A DNA stretch of 64,000 nt from Pseudomonas spelaei (GTDB lineage: Bacteria; Pseudomonadota; Gammaproteobacteria; Pseudomonadales; Pseudomonadaceae). Where the stretch lies: assembly GCF_009724245.1 (NCBI RefSeq), contig NZ_WNNK01000023.1, positions 1 to 64,000 on the forward strand, read 5' to 3'. How positions within the stretch are numbered: the stretch's first letter is position 1; every line of letters starts with the position of its first letter. The position numbers were made by a program, and so were the translations under genes. A model generated the notes under the pieces. The model saw only the letters and a program-made list of their open reading frames with translations. It searched no databases and was not told the DNA's origin. This document shows positions 27,885 to 37,581 of the stretch, piece by piece.

Positions 27885-28018
27885 CCAGGCGTTGGTTTTT
27901 CATCTGGTTATTGATGGGCTGGCTGTTGGCCGGTAGTTGCAGTGAAGGTGGGGAGGATTTACCGGACAGCGAAGCGACGCCGGTGTGGTGGAAGGCAGGG
28001 CGGCAAGTTTATGCCTAA
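27881..28018 (+). CDS. Small probable lipoprotein at the end of the RND operon (45 aa)
   Basis: A 45-codon frame starts at the ATGA overlapping the RND permease stop and ends overlapping the tail of the convergent diguanylate cyclase gene. It encodes a basic N-terminus (MTRRW), a hydrophobic helix (FFIWLLMGWLLAG) and a lipobox-like LLAGSC, then an acidic mature tail rich in Glu/Asp. The coupling overlap and the signal-like N-terminus argue for a real microprotein. It could be an accessory of the pump or the eroded N-terminus of a lost outer-membrane factor lipoprotein. I know no named family. Confidence 0.5.
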   Translation: MTRRWFFIWLLMGWLLAGSCSEGGEDLPDSEATPVWWKAGRQVYA

Positions 28019-29034
28019 GTTGATTGAACCACCCGGTTCTTACCCTGACGCTTGGCTTCATACATCGCCGTATCGGCGCGGCCAAACAGGCTGTCCAGGT
28101 TGGCATCCTCGGCGCTGAGATTGGCCAGGCCCTGGCTGACCGTCACGCTGAAATCCTGCTCTTCATGGCTGAAACTTAACTGTTGGATTTCGTGCCTCAA
28201 CCGCTCCGCCACTTGCAAGGCCATCTCGGGTGCGCAACCAGGCAGCACGGCGGCGAACTCTTCGCCGCCAATGCGCCCGAACAGATCGCCACGGCGTAAA
28301 ACCCCTCGACCGCTCCCGGCGATGCGCTGCAACACCTGATCGCCCTCCAGATGGCCGTAGGTGTCGTTGATGACCTTGAAGTCATCGATGTCCAGCAACA
28401 GGAACGCCAGGGGGGTGCCCTGGGCGCAGGCGCGGTCGAATTCACGGTTGGCACATTCAAAGAAGTGCCGGCGGTTGCTACTCTGGGTCAACACATCGGT
28501 GGTGGCCAGGCGGTGCAACTCCAGCTCCAACTGCTTCTTTTCGGTGATGTCCTCGGCCATGCCCACGATGATGACCGGTTGTCCGGGCTCGGCGTGCTGG
28601 TTGATGTAGCACTTGTCGCTGATCCAGCGGATCTGCCCGTCTGCCGTGATGATGCGGTACTCGCGGTCTTCCACCACGCCTTTGTCCAGAACCTGGGCGA
28701 GGCTGTGCTCGGCATAGTCGAGGTCTTCGGGGTGGATGCTGTTGCGCCATTCCCGATAATCGGTCAGCAGCAAGCCTGCCATACGTCCGAAAACGCGCTC
28801 GTAGGCCGGGCTGACATACAGTACACGACGGGTATCCCATTCGATTGCCCAGAGCACGGCATTCACGCTGACCAGCAGCGAGCTCAGTAACTGTTCGCGC
28901 TCGCTCAAACGCTCCACTTCGCCCTGGGCATGCATCAGGGCCAGCAAGGTAGCGGCCGCAGCCGGGCGCGGTTGGTCAGCCGTGGGCGGGGAGGGTGTCA
29001 GTGTTGGGGTGGTCGTATCGTGGACCATCGGCAC
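28015..29034 (-). CDS. PAS-GGDEF diguanylate cyclase
   Basis: The 339-residue protein has an N-terminal PAS domain (about 50-168, ending in IIVGMAEDITEKKQLE) and a GGDEF domain. The active site is GGEEF (256-260), and an intact RxxD inhibitory site lies at Arg247-Asp250, so it should make c-di-GMP under product feedback. The metal-binding aspartate is in LLLDIDDFK. No TM helix is seen, so it is cytosolic. The stop codon overlaps the small lipoprotein ORF tail to tail. The signal sensed by the PAS domain is unknown. Confidence 0.92.
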   Translation of the reverse strand: MPMVHDTTTPTLTPSPPTADQPRPAAAATLLALMHAQGEVERLSEREQLLSSLLVSVNAVLWAIEWDTRRVLYVSPAYERVFGRMAGLLLTDYREWRNSIHPEDLDYAEHSLAQVLDKGVVEDREYRIITADGQIRWISDKCYINQHAEPGQPVIIVGMAEDITEKKQLELELHRLATTDVLTQSSNRRHFFECANREFDRACAQGTPLAFLLLDIDDFKVINDTYGHLEGDQVLQRIAGSGRGVLRRGDLFGRIGGEEFAAVLPGCAPEMALQVAERLRHEIQQLSFSHEEQDFSVTVSQGLANLSAEDANLDSLFGRADTAMYEAKRQGKNRVVQST

Positions 29035-29212
29035 AAGTCTCTCTGGGCGTGCCGCAGGATCGGACAGCGGTCACAACAAGGCTCGCCAGGATGGCAAAGC
29101 GTTGCTTGAGAGGAGGGATTTGCAGCGAAGTTCCGTTATCGGGGGCGATTGAGCGGGAAAGTGGGGTGCCTGCGAAATGGCGTCAAAAACCTGTAAGGGG
29201 CGCCCCACATCC

Positions 29213-29314
29213 CCGTAGCAGCTGTCGAGCCCCGGCGAGGCTGCGTCGGCCGCACTGCAACCACCGAGCCGGGCGAAAACCGCGTCGTCCCTGACGCAGC
29301 CACCGCTACTACGG
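29213..29314. repeat. REP-type palindromic elements
   Basis: The segment between the diguanylate cyclase start and the desA end has GC-rich, partly palindromic units: cgtagcagctgtcgagcccc near 29214 and cgcagccaccgctactacgg at 29295-29314. A unit related to the first (ctcgacagctgctacg) recurs in the 50.5-kb repeat spacer. No gene is seen in 29035-29331. Confidence 0.5.
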
Positions 29315-29331
29315 ATGTGCCGGCTTGGCCT

Positions 29332-30516
29332 TTAGGCCTTGGCAGGCCGCAACGAATAGGTTTTCAACTGATGGGCGAAGTCGCGCAGGGACTGAATCCC
29401 GCTGGCCTCGGCCTCGTGGACCCATTCCTTGATCGCCGCCAGCATGTCATGCCCATTGGTGCTGGTCTTGAGCCAGATCTGTTGCAGCGCCAGGCGCTTC
29501 TCGTAGATCACTTTCAGGGCCTGGCTGTGTTCCAGCATGCTTTGGATGCGCACGTGGTGACGGTCATCCAGCAGGCTGGTTTCCCGCGATAACAGGCGCT
29601 TGGCGCGATGGAATTGGTGACGGACCGAATGATCGACCTTTTCCAGCTCCTGCTTGACCAGCGGCGCGATCACCAGCTTGCGGTACTGGGCCATGATCTG
29701 GAAACGGTTGTTGAGGATCGCCATGGCGGTGTCCATGTCCAGGTGGCCCTTGCCTTCGACCCGGTGGGCAATCGGCGCAACGCGCTGAACCTTGGCCAGG
29801 CGCAGGAAGCTGAACACCTTGATCCAGGCCCAGCCCAGGTCGAACTCCCATTTCTTCACCGACAGCTTGGCGGAGTTGGGGTAGGTGTGATGGTTGTTAT
29901 GCAGCTCTTCGCCACCGACGATGATGCCCCAGGGAATCAGGTTGGTCGCCGCGTCACGGCATTCGAAGTTGCGATAGCCAACCGCATGGCCCAGGCCGTT
30001 GATCACGCCGGCGGCCCAGAACGGGATCCACATCATCTGGATCGCCCAGATGGTGATGCCGATGGTGCCGAACAGCAGCAGGTCGATGACGCCCATGATG
30101 GCGACGCCCAACAGCGGGAAACGGGTGTAGAGGTTGCGTTCGATCCAGTCTTCCGGGCAGTTCTTGCCGTAGATGCGCAGCGTCTCGGGGTTTTCCGCCT
30201 CGGCACGGTACAGTTCGGCGCCTTTGCGCAGGACGGTGGACAGGCCCTTGATCACCGGGCTATGGGGATCGTCGACGGTTTCGCATTTGGCGTGGTGTTT
30301 ACGGTGGATGGCCGTCCACTCGCGAGTGTTCTGCGCCGTGGTCAGCCACAGCCAGAAGCGGAAGAAGTGTTTCAGGCCGGCATTGAGCTCCAGGGAGCGA
30401 TGGGCTGAATAGCGGTGCAGATAGACCGTGACGCCCACAATGGTCACGTGGGTCATCAACAGGGTGACTGCCACCAGTTGCCAAGGCGACAAGTCAAGAA
30501 AACCGTTGTACCACAT
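29332..30516 (-). CDS. desA: Delta-9 fatty acid (phospholipid) desaturase
   Basis: I choose the start MWYNGFLDLSPWQL at 30516, giving 394 residues as in P. aeruginosa DesA; upstream in-frame ATGs add a non-family leader. The three histidine boxes for the di-iron centre are HRYSAH (34-39), HRKHH (71-75) and HNNHH (206-210), with TM helices between. DesA inserts double bonds aerobically into acyl chains of membrane phospholipids. It lies beside a pipA-like gene and oscA-sbp-cys, the same order as the P. aeruginosa PA0280-PA0286 region, which favours DesA over DesB. Confidence 0.88.
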   Translation of the reverse strand: MWYNGFLDLSPWQLVAVTLLMTHVTIVGVTVYLHRYSAHRSLELNAGLKHFFRFWLWLTTAQNTREWTAIHRKHHAKCETVDDPHSPVIKGLSTVLRKGAELYRAEAENPETLRIYGKNCPEDWIERNLYTRFPLLGVAIMGVIDLLLFGTIGITIWAIQMMWIPFWAAGVINGLGHAVGYRNFECRDAATNLIPWGIIVGGEELHNNHHTYPNSAKLSVKKWEFDLGWAWIKVFSFLRLAKVQRVAPIAHRVEGKGHLDMDTAMAILNNRFQIMAQYRKLVIAPLVKQELEKVDHSVRHQFHRAKRLLSRETSLLDDRHHVRIQSMLEHSQALKVIYEKRLALQQIWLKTSTNGHDMLAAIKEWVHEAEASGIQSLRDFAHQLKTYSLRPAKA

Positions 30517-30681
30517 AGGCTGTATGGCCCTCAGATAAAGAAAAAACAGCTCACGCATTATCACTAAGCCCACAGATAAAACCAGTCGCCCTTTCAGATA
30601 GGAGTGACTGGATGTTTCTTATTCTATAATCCCCAACCTTTGTAGGGCGAATTTGGTTTTTTAGTAAGGATTGCTAACCAT

Positions 30682-32592
30682 ATGCTGTTTTCATACCGAG
30701 GTGCCCTGCGGGCGGGGCTGTTATACCTGCTGGTTTCTATTGTTGGGATACAACTCAGTCATTATCTATTGATCAATCTTCTCGATGAACCGCTGCGGAT
30801 CATCCACTGGCAACTGATCGGTGGTTACGTGTGGGCAGGTCTCAGTGCGTTGGTCATTTTCTTTCTGTGCGCCCGTTTTGCCCGGGCGAACCTGATCCAG
30901 CAACCCTTGAAGGAAAACCGCGAACGCCTGCGCCAGGCAGCAGCGGTGTTCGATTGCACCCGCGAAGGGGTACTGGTTACCGACATCCGGGGCCTGATTG
31001 TTCACGTTAACCGTGCTTTTATCGAAATCACCGGCTACCGGCGCGAAGACGTGCTGGGCCATCGCCCCAGCCTGTTCAAGTCAGGGCGCCATTCGGTCAG
31101 TTTCTATCAGCAGATGTTCCAGACGCTGGAGCACTGCGGCGAATGGAGCGGTGAGATCTGGAACCGGCGCAAAAGCGGTGAAGTTTACCCACAGTGGCAA
31201 ACGATCCGGGTGGTGCGTGATGATCAGGGTCAGGTCAGCCACTACGTTGCGGTGTTCTCCGACATCAGCGCGATCAAGCATTCCGAGCACGAACTGGCGC
31301 ACCTGGCTCACCACGATCCGCTGACCGACTTGCCCAACCGCCTGTTGTTCACCGACCGCGCCGAGCAAGCGCTGGCCTCGGCCCAGGTGCACAAGCGTGG
31401 GTGTGCCTTGCTGCTGATTGACCTCGACCACTTCAAAATCATCAACGACAGCCTGGGCCACAATGTGGGTGATCAGTTGCTCAAAGTCGTAGGCGAACGC
31501 TTGCAAGGCCTGTTCGGCTCCGGCGTTACCCTGGCACGCCTGGGGGGCGATGAGTTCGCAGTGCTGGCGGAAAGTTGTCCACAGGTGGCCCAGGCCGCCG
31601 TCCTGGCGCAGCGCATCCTCGATGCGATGAAAGACCCATTCATCTTCGACGGCCACCAGCTGTTTATCAGCGCCAGCATCGGCATCAGCCTGTTTCCCAG
31701 CGATGCCTTGAGCGCCGAGCAACTGCTGCGTAACGCTGACTCCGCGCTGTTCAAGGCCAAGAGCGCCGGCCGCGAAGGCTATGCCTTGTATACCGAAGAA
31801 CTCACTGCTCACGCTCAGCACCGGGTGGAAATCGCCGGCGAACTGCGCCGCGCCCTCGACCAGCAGGAGCTGCGGGTTTACTACCAGCCCGTACACGACT
31901 TGCAGAGCAGCCGCCTGATAGGGGTCGAAGCGCTGGTGCGCTGGCAGCACCCTGAACGCGGCCTGGTGTCGCCGGGAGATTTCATCCCGATTGCCGAGCG
32001 TACCGGGTTGATCGCCGAGATTGATGCCTGGGTCATGGACCAGGCCTGTCGCCAGATGTGCCTATGGCTGGCCGACGGCGTGACCTTGTCCTTCCTCGCT
32101 GTGAATGTCTCCAGCCGCCTGTTCGCTCGGCGTGAACTGTATGAGCAAGTGGCCAAGGTGCTGCATGACACCGGCCTGGATCCGGCCTTTTTGGAGCTGG
32201 AAGTCACCGAAAGCGCGGTGATGGACGACCCGGAAGCCGCCCTTGAACAACTGCACCGCCTGCGGGAACTGGGCTTGCGCCTGGCCATCGACGACTTTGG
32301 CACCGGTTATTCGTCACTGCTGCGCCTCAAGCGTTTGCCGGTGCAGAAGCTCAAGATCGACCAAGGGTTCGTGGCCGGGTTGCCGTGGGATGAAGATGAC
32401 GCGGCGATTGTTCGCGTGGTCATTGCCTTGGCGCAGAGCATGGGCATGCAGGTCCACGCCGAAGGGATCGAACAGGTGGAGCAGGCGCAGTTCCTGCTGG
32501 ACCACCAGTGCGATCTGGGCCAGGGCTATTGGTTTGGCCGGCCGATGCCGGCGCATGCAATTGATTGGCAAAGAGCGCCTGCAATCCTGTAG
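30682..32592 (+). CDS. Membrane-anchored PAS-GGDEF-EAL protein (PipA-like c-di-GMP phosphodiesterase)
   Basis: The 636-residue protein has two N-terminal TM helices (about 10-32 and 45-65), a PAS domain (about 82-200), a GGDEF domain with intact motif GGDEF (288-292) and an EAL domain with VEALVRW (Glu416-Leu418), FLELEVTES and IDDFGTGYSSLLRLKRLPVQKLKID. Both catalytic motifs are preserved, so cyclase, phosphodiesterase or both are possible. The position between desA and oscA matches P. aeruginosa PA0285 (pipA), reported as a phosphodiesterase. A REP cluster follows immediately. Confidence 0.88.
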   Translation: MLFSYRGALRAGLLYLLVSIVGIQLSHYLLINLLDEPLRIIHWQLIGGYVWAGLSALVIFFLCARFARANLIQQPLKENRERLRQAAAVFDCTREGVLVTDIRGLIVHVNRAFIEITGYRREDVLGHRPSLFKSGRHSVSFYQQMFQTLEHCGEWSGEIWNRRKSGEVYPQWQTIRVVRDDQGQVSHYVAVFSDISAIKHSEHELAHLAHHDPLTDLPNRLLFTDRAEQALASAQVHKRGCALLLIDLDHFKIINDSLGHNVGDQLLKVVGERLQGLFGSGVTLARLGGDEFAVLAESCPQVAQAAVLAQRILDAMKDPFIFDGHQLFISASIGISLFPSDALSAEQLLRNADSALFKAKSAGREGYALYTEELTAHAQHRVEIAGELRRALDQQELRVYYQPVHDLQSSRLIGVEALVRWQHPERGLVSPGDFIPIAERTGLIAEIDAWVMDQACRQMCLWLADGVTLSFLAVNVSSRLFARRELYEQVAKVLHDTGLDPAFLELEVTESAVMDDPEAALEQLHRLRELGLRLAIDDFGTGYSSLLRLKRLPVQKLKIDQGFVAGLPWDEDDAAIVRVVIALAQSMGMQVHAEGIEQVEQAQFLLDHQCDLGQGYWFGRPMPAHAIDWQRAPAIL

Positions 32593-32690
32593 CCACTGCC
32601 GAGGCACGAGGCTGCGATGCGGTCCGCAGGGCCGCCCTCAGGGCCTGCTTCGCAGCCCATCGCAGCCTCGTACCTCGGTAGCGGCTACAG
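32589..32690. repeat. Long REP-type inverted repeat
   Basis: Left arm tgtagccactgccgaggcac and onward, right arm ending ctcggtagcggctaca, with a GC-rich imperfect internal palindrome. The same family recurs at 38763-38798, 46295-46398 and 54416-54444. It starts inside the stop region of the GGDEF-EAL gene and could act as a transcription attenuator or RNA-stabilising hairpin. Confidence 0.8.
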
Positions 32691-32713
32691 AAATGGCGCA
32701 AGTCTCTGTCTAG

Positions 32714-32766
32714 CCAGAAAATTCTTTCTGGTTATATAAACATTCTTAAATAGTATTTTTAAGAAT
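32714..32766 (+). promoter_or_regulatory. Two perfect inverted repeats in the oscA-sbp promoter region
   Basis: A 7-bp inverted repeat with a 4-bp spacer (ccagaaa / tttctgg, 32714-32731) is followed by a 9-bp one with a 7-bp spacer (attcttaaa / tttaagaat, 32742-32766), in the AT-rich stretch 80-130 bp before oscA. The position suggests sites for a sulfur regulator such as CysB, but I did not match them to a verified CysB consensus. Confidence 0.45.
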
Positions 32767-32846
32767 ATCCGCGCTTATCTACTATCGCCCTCACGCCGCA
32801 AGCAGTGCCGCCACTGCCAGGCACTTCTCATTTCAGGAGCACGACC

Positions 32847-33029
32847 ATGAGCGCATCTCTACGTAGCGTTGACGGCCAGGACGAAGCAGCCATTTTGCGC
32901 GAGATCCAGAGCGCCCTGCGCGATCTGCGGTTTGGTGCGGTGGAAATCACTGTGCATAACGCCCAAGTGGTACAGATCGAACGCAAAGAGAAATTCCGCC
33001 TGCAGAACCCGGGTAACAAACCGAGCTAA
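32847..33029 (+). CDS. oscA: OscA-like small protein (DUF2292)
   Basis: The 60-residue protein from the ATG at 32847 (ribosome site caggag) has the DUF2292 pattern: [37 protein letters not shown]. OscA is encoded directly before sulfate-binding protein genes in pseudomonads and has been linked to use of organosulfur compounds and to growth under sulfur limitation. sbp begins 77 bp downstream on the same strand, so the two are likely co-transcribed. The biochemical function is not known. Confidence 0.88.
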   Translation: MSASLRSVDGQDEAAILREIQSALRDLRFGAVEITVHNAQVVQIERKEKFRLQNPGNKPS

Positions 33030-33106
33030 AGCAGGATCGGCGATTCGATTGCGTGACCCGCACTTATAAGAAAAAGCCAACACAAAAGAATTTCAGGAGC
33101 TTCTCT

Positions 33107-34117
33107 ATGTCGTCGATTCGCCGTTATGCCCTGGCAGCATTGGCCAGTGCCGTGTTTGCCGGTTCCGCAGTTGCCAAGGATTACGAGTTGCTCAACGTTT
33201 CGTACGATCCAACCCGTGAGCTGTACCAGGACTACAACGCCGAATTCACCAGTTTCTGGAAGAAAGAGCACCCGGGCGATAACGTCAAGATCCAGCAATC
33301 CCACGGTGGCTCGGGCAAGCAAGGCCGGGCGGTGATTGATGGCCTGCGTGCCGACGTAGTGACCCTGGCCCTGGCCGGCGACATCGACGAAATCGCCAAG
33401 CTGGGCAAAACCCTTCCGGAAAACTGGCAGACCCGCCTGCCGGATGCGAGCACGCCCTACACCTCGACCATCGTGTTCCTGGTGCGCAAAGGCAACCCTA
33501 AAGGCATCAAGGACTGGGGCGACCTGATCAAGAAAGACGTTTCCGTCATTACCCCGAACCCGAAAACCTCCGGCGGCGCTCGCTGGAACTTCCTCGCCGC
33601 CTGGGCTTATGGCCTGAAAGCCGGTGGCAGCGAAGCCAAGGCTCAGGAGTACGTGAAAGAGCTGTTCAAGCACGTGCCGATCCTCGACACCGGGGCTCGT
33701 GGCTCGACCATTACTTTCGTCAACAACGGTCAGGGTGACGTGTTGCTGGCCTGGGAAAACGAAGCTTTCCTGGCCTTGAAAGAAGACGGTGGCACCGACA
33801 AGTTCGACATCGTCGTGCCGTCCCTGTCGATCCTCGCCGAGCCGCCAGTGGCGGTGGTCGACAAGAACGCCGAGAAAAAGGGCAACACCGAGATCGCCAC
33901 CGCGTACCTCAAGCACCTGTACAGCCCGGCTGGCCAGGAGATCGCGGCCAAGAACTTCTATCGCCCACGTGACAAGGAAGTCGCCGCCAAGTACGCCCAG
34001 CAGTTCCCGAAACTGGACCTGGTGACTATCGACAAAGACTTCGGCGGCTGGAAAACTGCCCAACCGAAATTCTTCAATGACGGTGGCGTGTTCGACCAGA
34101 TCTACACTGCACAATAA
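33107..34117 (+). CDS. sbp: Periplasmic sulfate-binding protein
   Basis: The 336-residue protein starts with a signal peptide ([19 protein letters not shown]) and carries the sulfate-binding protein hallmarks [48 protein letters not shown] and ENEAFLAL. It delivers sulfate or thiosulfate to the CysTWA transporter encoded downstream. The upstream frame to 33053 is ignored because the signal peptide begins at MSSIRR with a caggag site nearby. Expression is expected to rise under sulfur starvation. Confidence 0.95.
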   Translation: MSSIRRYALAALASAVFAGSAVAKDYELLNVSYDPTRELYQDYNAEFTSFWKKEHPGDNVKIQQSHGGSGKQGRAVIDGLRADVVTLALAGDIDEIAKLGKTLPENWQTRLPDASTPYTSTIVFLVRKGNPKGIKDWGDLIKKDVSVITPNPKTSGGARWNFLAAWAYGLKAGGSEAKAQEYVKELFKHVPILDTGARGSTITFVNNGQGDVLLAWENEAFLALKEDGGTDKFDIVVPSLSILAEPPVAVVDKNAEKKGNTEIATAYLKHLYSPAGQEIAAKNFYRPRDKEVAAKYAQQFPKLDLVTIDKDFGGWKTAQPKFFNDGGVFDQIYTAQ

Positions 34118-34136
34118 GCATCACTGACCCGGATTG

Positions 34137-34223
34137 TGTGGGAGCTGGCTTGCCTGCGATAGCATCACCGAAGTGTGACTGACACACCGAGGTGCCTGCA
34201 TCGCAGGCAAGCCAGCTCCCACA
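34137..34223. repeat. REPIN: pair of inverted REP sequences
   Basis: Perfect 23-bp arms (tgtgggagctggcttgcctg and onward, mirrored at 34201-34223) are separated by about 41 bp. It lies between sbp and cysT, where the hairpin could stabilise the highly expressed sbp message relative to the permease genes. Confidence 0.9.
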
Positions 34224-34251
34224 TAAGCGCGTTCGCTAACCAAGGACTTTT

Positions 34252-35070
34252 ATGTCGCGTCGTATCTCCCCCGTCATACCCGGCTTCGGGCTGACGCTGG
34301 GCTACACCTTGGTGTACCTCAGCCTGATTGTGCTTATCCCCCTGGCGGCAATGTTCGTCCATGCCGCCCAACTCACCTGGGATCAGTTCTGGGCCATTAT
34401 TTCCGCACCGCGGGTGCTGGCGGCGTTGAAGCTGAGCTTCGGCACTGCGCTGTACGCCGCGATCATCAACGGCGTGATCGGCACGCTGCTGGCCTGGGTG
34501 CTGGTGCGCTACACCTTCCCGGGACGCAAGATCATCGATGCGATGATCGACCTGCCGTTTGCCTTGCCCACCGCCGTCGCCGGTATCGCGCTCACCGCGC
34601 TGTACACGCCGACAGGTCTGGTGGGGCAGTTCGCCGCCGACCTGGGCTTCAAGATCGCCTACACCCCGTTGGGCATCACCCTGGCACTGACCTTCGTCAC
34701 GCTGCCGTTCGTGGTGCGTACCGTGCAGCCGGTACTGGCCGATATCCCCCGTGAAATCGAAGAAGCCGCCGCCTGCCTGGGTGCCAAACCGTTGCAGGTG
34801 TTTCGCTACATCCTGGTGCCGGCGCTGCTGCCGGCCTGGCTGACCGGTTTTGCCCTGGCGTTTGCCCGTGGCGTGGGTGAGTACGGTTCGGTGATTTTCA
34901 TCGCTGGCAACATGCCGATGAAAACCGAGATCCTGCCGCTGCTGATCATGGTCAAGCTCGACCAATACGACTACACCGGCGCGACTTCCATCGGCGTGCT
35001 GATGCTGGTGGTTTCCTTTGTCCTGTTGCTGCTGATCAACTTGTTGCAGCGGCGCATCGAAACCCCATAA
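34252..35070 (+). CDS. cysT: Sulfate/thiosulfate ABC transporter permease CysT
   Basis: The 272-residue protein has about six TM helices and the sulfate permease motifs [26 protein letters not shown] and [47 protein letters not shown], which contains the EAA loop contacting the ATPase. With CysW it forms the inner-membrane channel for sulfate. It is the first permease gene of cysTWA, 134 bp after sbp with a REPIN in between, and 13 bp before cysW. Confidence 0.96.
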   Translation: MSRRISPVIPGFGLTLGYTLVYLSLIVLIPLAAMFVHAAQLTWDQFWAIISAPRVLAALKLSFGTALYAAIINGVIGTLLAWVLVRYTFPGRKIIDAMIDLPFALPTAVAGIALTALYTPTGLVGQFAADLGFKIAYTPLGITLALTFVTLPFVVRTVQPVLADIPREIEEAAACLGAKPLQVFRYILVPALLPAWLTGFALAFARGVGEYGSVIFIAGNMPMKTEILPLLIMVKLDQYDYTGATSIGVLMLVVSFVLLLLINLLQRRIETP

Positions 35071-35083
35071 GGAGGCGCGGAAC

Positions 35084-35956
35084 ATGTCCCAATCGTCTAT
35101 TACCGCCGCGTCTTCGGCCAACGCTGCCCGCCGTGGCAGTGCCGTGTCCCGGCGCATCCTGATCAGCCTTGGCTGGCTGATCTTTGCGCTGTTTCTGCTG
35201 CTGCCGCTGTTTATCGTGGTGTCCCAGGGCCTCAAGCTCGGCCTGGGGGCATTCTTCGCTGCGATCTTCGAGCCCGACGCGCTGTCGGCGCTGAAGCTCA
35301 CGGTGATCGCCGTGCTGATTTCGGTGCCGCTCAACGTGGTCTTCGGTGTCAGCGCCGCCTGGTGCGTAAGCAAGTACTCGTTCCGTGGCAAGAGCATGCT
35401 GGTGACGCTGATCGACCTGCCGTTCTCGGTCTCGCCGGTGATCGCCGGCCTGGTCTACGTGTTGATGTTCGGTGCCCAGGGCTTCTTCGGCCCATGGTTG
35501 CAGGACCATGACATCCAGATCGTGTTCGCCTTGCCGGGCATTGTGCTGGCGACGATCTTCGTCACCGTGCCGTTCGTGGCCCGGGAGCTGATCCCGCTGA
35601 TGCAGGAGCAGGGCACCCAGGAAGAAGAGGCCGCGCGCCTGCTGGGCGCCAATGGCTGGCAGATGTTCTGGCACGTCACCGTCCCGAATATCAAATGGGG
35701 CCTGATCTACGGCGTGGTGCTGTGTACTGCACGGGCCATGGGTGAGTTTGGCGCGGTGTCGGTGGTGTCCGGGCACATTCGTGGGGTCACCAACACCCTG
35801 CCGCTGCACGTCGAAATTCTCTACAACGAATACAACCACGTCGCCGCGTTTGCGGTGGCGAGCCTGTTGCTGATCCTGGCGCTCTTCATCCTGCTGCTCA
35901 AGCAGTGGAGCGAGAACCGTATCAACCGCCTGCGCGCCAGTGCAGCTGAGGAATAA
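35084..35956 (+). CDS. cysW: Sulfate/thiosulfate ABC transporter permease CysW
   Basis: The 290-residue protein has six or so TM helices and the CysW motifs [23 protein letters not shown] and the EAA loop [31 protein letters not shown]. It pairs with CysT. Ribosome site ggaggc just upstream; ends 3 bp before cysA. Confidence 0.96.
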   Translation: MSQSSITAASSANAARRGSAVSRRILISLGWLIFALFLLLPLFIVVSQGLKLGLGAFFAAIFEPDALSALKLTVIAVLISVPLNVVFGVSAAWCVSKYSFRGKSMLVTLIDLPFSVSPVIAGLVYVLMFGAQGFFGPWLQDHDIQIVFALPGIVLATIFVTVPFVARELIPLMQEQGTQEEEAARLLGANGWQMFWHVTVPNIKWGLIYGVVLCTARAMGEFGAVSVVSGHIRGVTNTLPLHVEILYNEYNHVAAFAVASLLLILALFILLLKQWSENRINRLRASAAEE

Positions 35957-35959
35957 CGC

Positions 35960-36940
35960 ATGTCCATCGAAGTCCGTAATGTCAGCAAGAACTTCAACGC
36001 CTTCAAGGCCCTGGACAGCATCAGCCTGGATATCCAGAGCGGTGAGCTGGTGGCGTTGCTCGGCCCGTCCGGCTGCGGCAAGACCACTTTGCTGCGCATC
36101 ATTGCCGGCCTGGAAACCCCGGACACCGGCAACATTGTGTTCCACGGCGAAGACGTCTCCGGCCACGACGTGCGTGATCGCAATGTCGGTTTTGTGTTCC
36201 AGCACTACGCGCTGTTCCGCCACATGACGGTGTTCGACAACGTCGCGTTCGGCCTGCGCATGAAACCGAAAAACCAGCGCCCCAGCGAAAGCCAGATTGC
36301 GACCAAGGTTCACGAACTGCTGAACATGGTGCAACTGGATTGGTTGGCCGACCGTTATCCGGAACAACTCTCCGGTGGCCAACGCCAGCGTATCGCCCTG
36401 GCCCGCGCCTTGGCGGTGGAACCCAAAGTACTGTTGCTCGACGAGCCGTTCGGTGCCCTGGATGCCAAGGTCCGTAAAGAACTGCGCCGCTGGCTGGCGC
36501 GCCTGCACGAGGACATCAACCTGACCTCGGTATTCGTGACCCATGATCAGGAAGAAGCCATGGAAGTGGCTGACCGCATCGTGGTGATGAACAAGGGCGT
36601 GATCGAGCAGATCGGCTCACCGGGCGACGTCTACGAAAACCCGGCCAGCGATTTTGTTTACCACTTCCTCGGTGATTCCAACCGCCTGCACCTGGGCGAG
36701 GACAAACACGTGTTGTTCCGCCCGCATGAGGTGTCGCTGTCACGCCATGAGCTGGAAGATCACCATGCGGCTGAGGTGCGGGATATTCGGCCGCTGGGTG
36801 CGACGACTCGGGTGACGTTGAAAGTCGAAGGCCAGAGCGAACTGATTGAGGCTGAAGTGGTGAAAGACCACGACAGCCTGACCGGTTTGGCGCGGGGCGA
36901 GACGTTGTTCTTCAAGCCGAAGGTCTGGCAAAAGGCCTGA
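35960..36940 (+). CDS. cysA: Sulfate/thiosulfate ABC transporter ATP-binding protein CysA
   Basis: The 326-residue ATPase has Walker [12 protein letters not shown] (about 35-45), signature [15 protein letters not shown], Walker [15 protein letters not shown], the switch histidine in [10 protein letters not shown], and a C-terminal regulatory TOBE-like domain ([12 protein letters not shown]). It powers CysTW-Sbp import. It is the last gene of the sbp-cysTWA block and is followed by a REPIN. Confidence 0.96.
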   Translation: MSIEVRNVSKNFNAFKALDSISLDIQSGELVALLGPSGCGKTTLLRIIAGLETPDTGNIVFHGEDVSGHDVRDRNVGFVFQHYALFRHMTVFDNVAFGLRMKPKNQRPSESQIATKVHELLNMVQLDWLADRYPEQLSGGQRQRIALARALAVEPKVLLLDEPFGALDAKVRKELRRWLARLHEDINLTSVFVTHDQEEAMEVADRIVVMNKGVIEQIGSPGDVYENPASDFVYHFLGDSNRLHLGEDKHVLFRPHEVSLSRHELEDHHAAEVRDIRPLGATTRVTLKVEGQSELIEAEVVKDHDSLTGLARGETLFFKPKVWQKA

Positions 36941-36962
36941 GTCTGGGGCCACCACAAACCTA

Positions 36963-37054
36963 ATGTGGGAGCGGGCTTGCCCGCGATAGCAGTCTGTCAG
37001 TTGATGAGTGTATTGGCTGATCCACCGTAATCGCGGGCAAGCCCGCTCCCACAT
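36963..37054. repeat. REPIN: pair of inverted REP sequences
   Basis: Perfect 25-bp arms (atgtgggagcgggcttgccc and onward, mirrored at 37030-37054) separated by about 42 bp, between the convergent cysA and Mpo1-like genes. A T-run follows the right arm, so it may also terminate cysA transcription. Confidence 0.92.
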
Positions 37055-37056
37055 TT

Positions 37057-37581
37057 TTACATTGTGGCGTGCTTGCCCCTGACTGTCACCGGCCCCGAAC
37101 GCGCTTCAATCTGTTGCTTGAGGTCGTGCCGCAACCCCAACAAAAACGCCAGCTCCGCCACCACAAACAACGGCCCGACAATCAGCCCCGACACGTCATC
37201 GACAAACGCAGGTTTTCTGCCCTCGTAGTAATGGCCGACAAACTGGATCACCCAGCCCACTACAAACATCCCGATGCCGCTGCCGAGCCACACCGGCGTG
37301 CTTTGTGCCGCCAACACATGCCCTGCCCATACCGACAAGCCCATCAATACCGTCATCAGCACGCCAAGCGCCAGTTCCAGGCGCAGGTAGAACCAGGCCG
37401 AGAACAATGCCAGCAACACCGCTGGCGACAGCCACAGCCCGGCCACCGACCATTCGGGGCGCGAGAGCAGGACCGCCACGGCCACCACGATCAGCGGAAT
37501 GCCGATGAAGTGACTGGCAATATTGCGCGGGTCGCGGTGGTAGGCGGCGTATTGACTGAGGTGGTCGACGAGGCTTTTCAT
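37057..37581 (-). CDS. DUF962 / Mpo1-like membrane protein
   Basis: The 174-residue protein (start MKSLVDHLSQYAAYH) has the DUF962 pattern: AAYHRDPRNIASHFIGIPLI with conserved histidines, four to five TM helices and FVGHYYEGRKPAFVDD near the C-terminus. The yeast relative Mpo1 is a 2-hydroxy fatty acid dioxygenase, and these histidines are its presumed iron ligands. Whether bacterial members have this activity is uncertain. It is monocistronic and divergent from the Crp/Fnr regulator. Confidence 0.8.
   Translation of the reverse strand: MKSLVDHLSQYAAYHRDPRNIASHFIGIPLIVVAVAVLLSRPEWSVAGLWLSPAVLLALFSAWFYLRLELALGVLMTVLMGLSVWAGHVLAAQSTPVWLGSGIGMFVVGWVIQFVGHYYEGRKPAFVDDVSGLIVGPLFVVAELAFLLGLRHDLKQQIEARSGPVTVRGKHATM

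Noticed and set aside
29332-30516. DesB acyl-CoA desaturase
   Set aside because: The neighbours match the P. aeruginosa desA locus, and no TetR-type desT regulator is adjacent.
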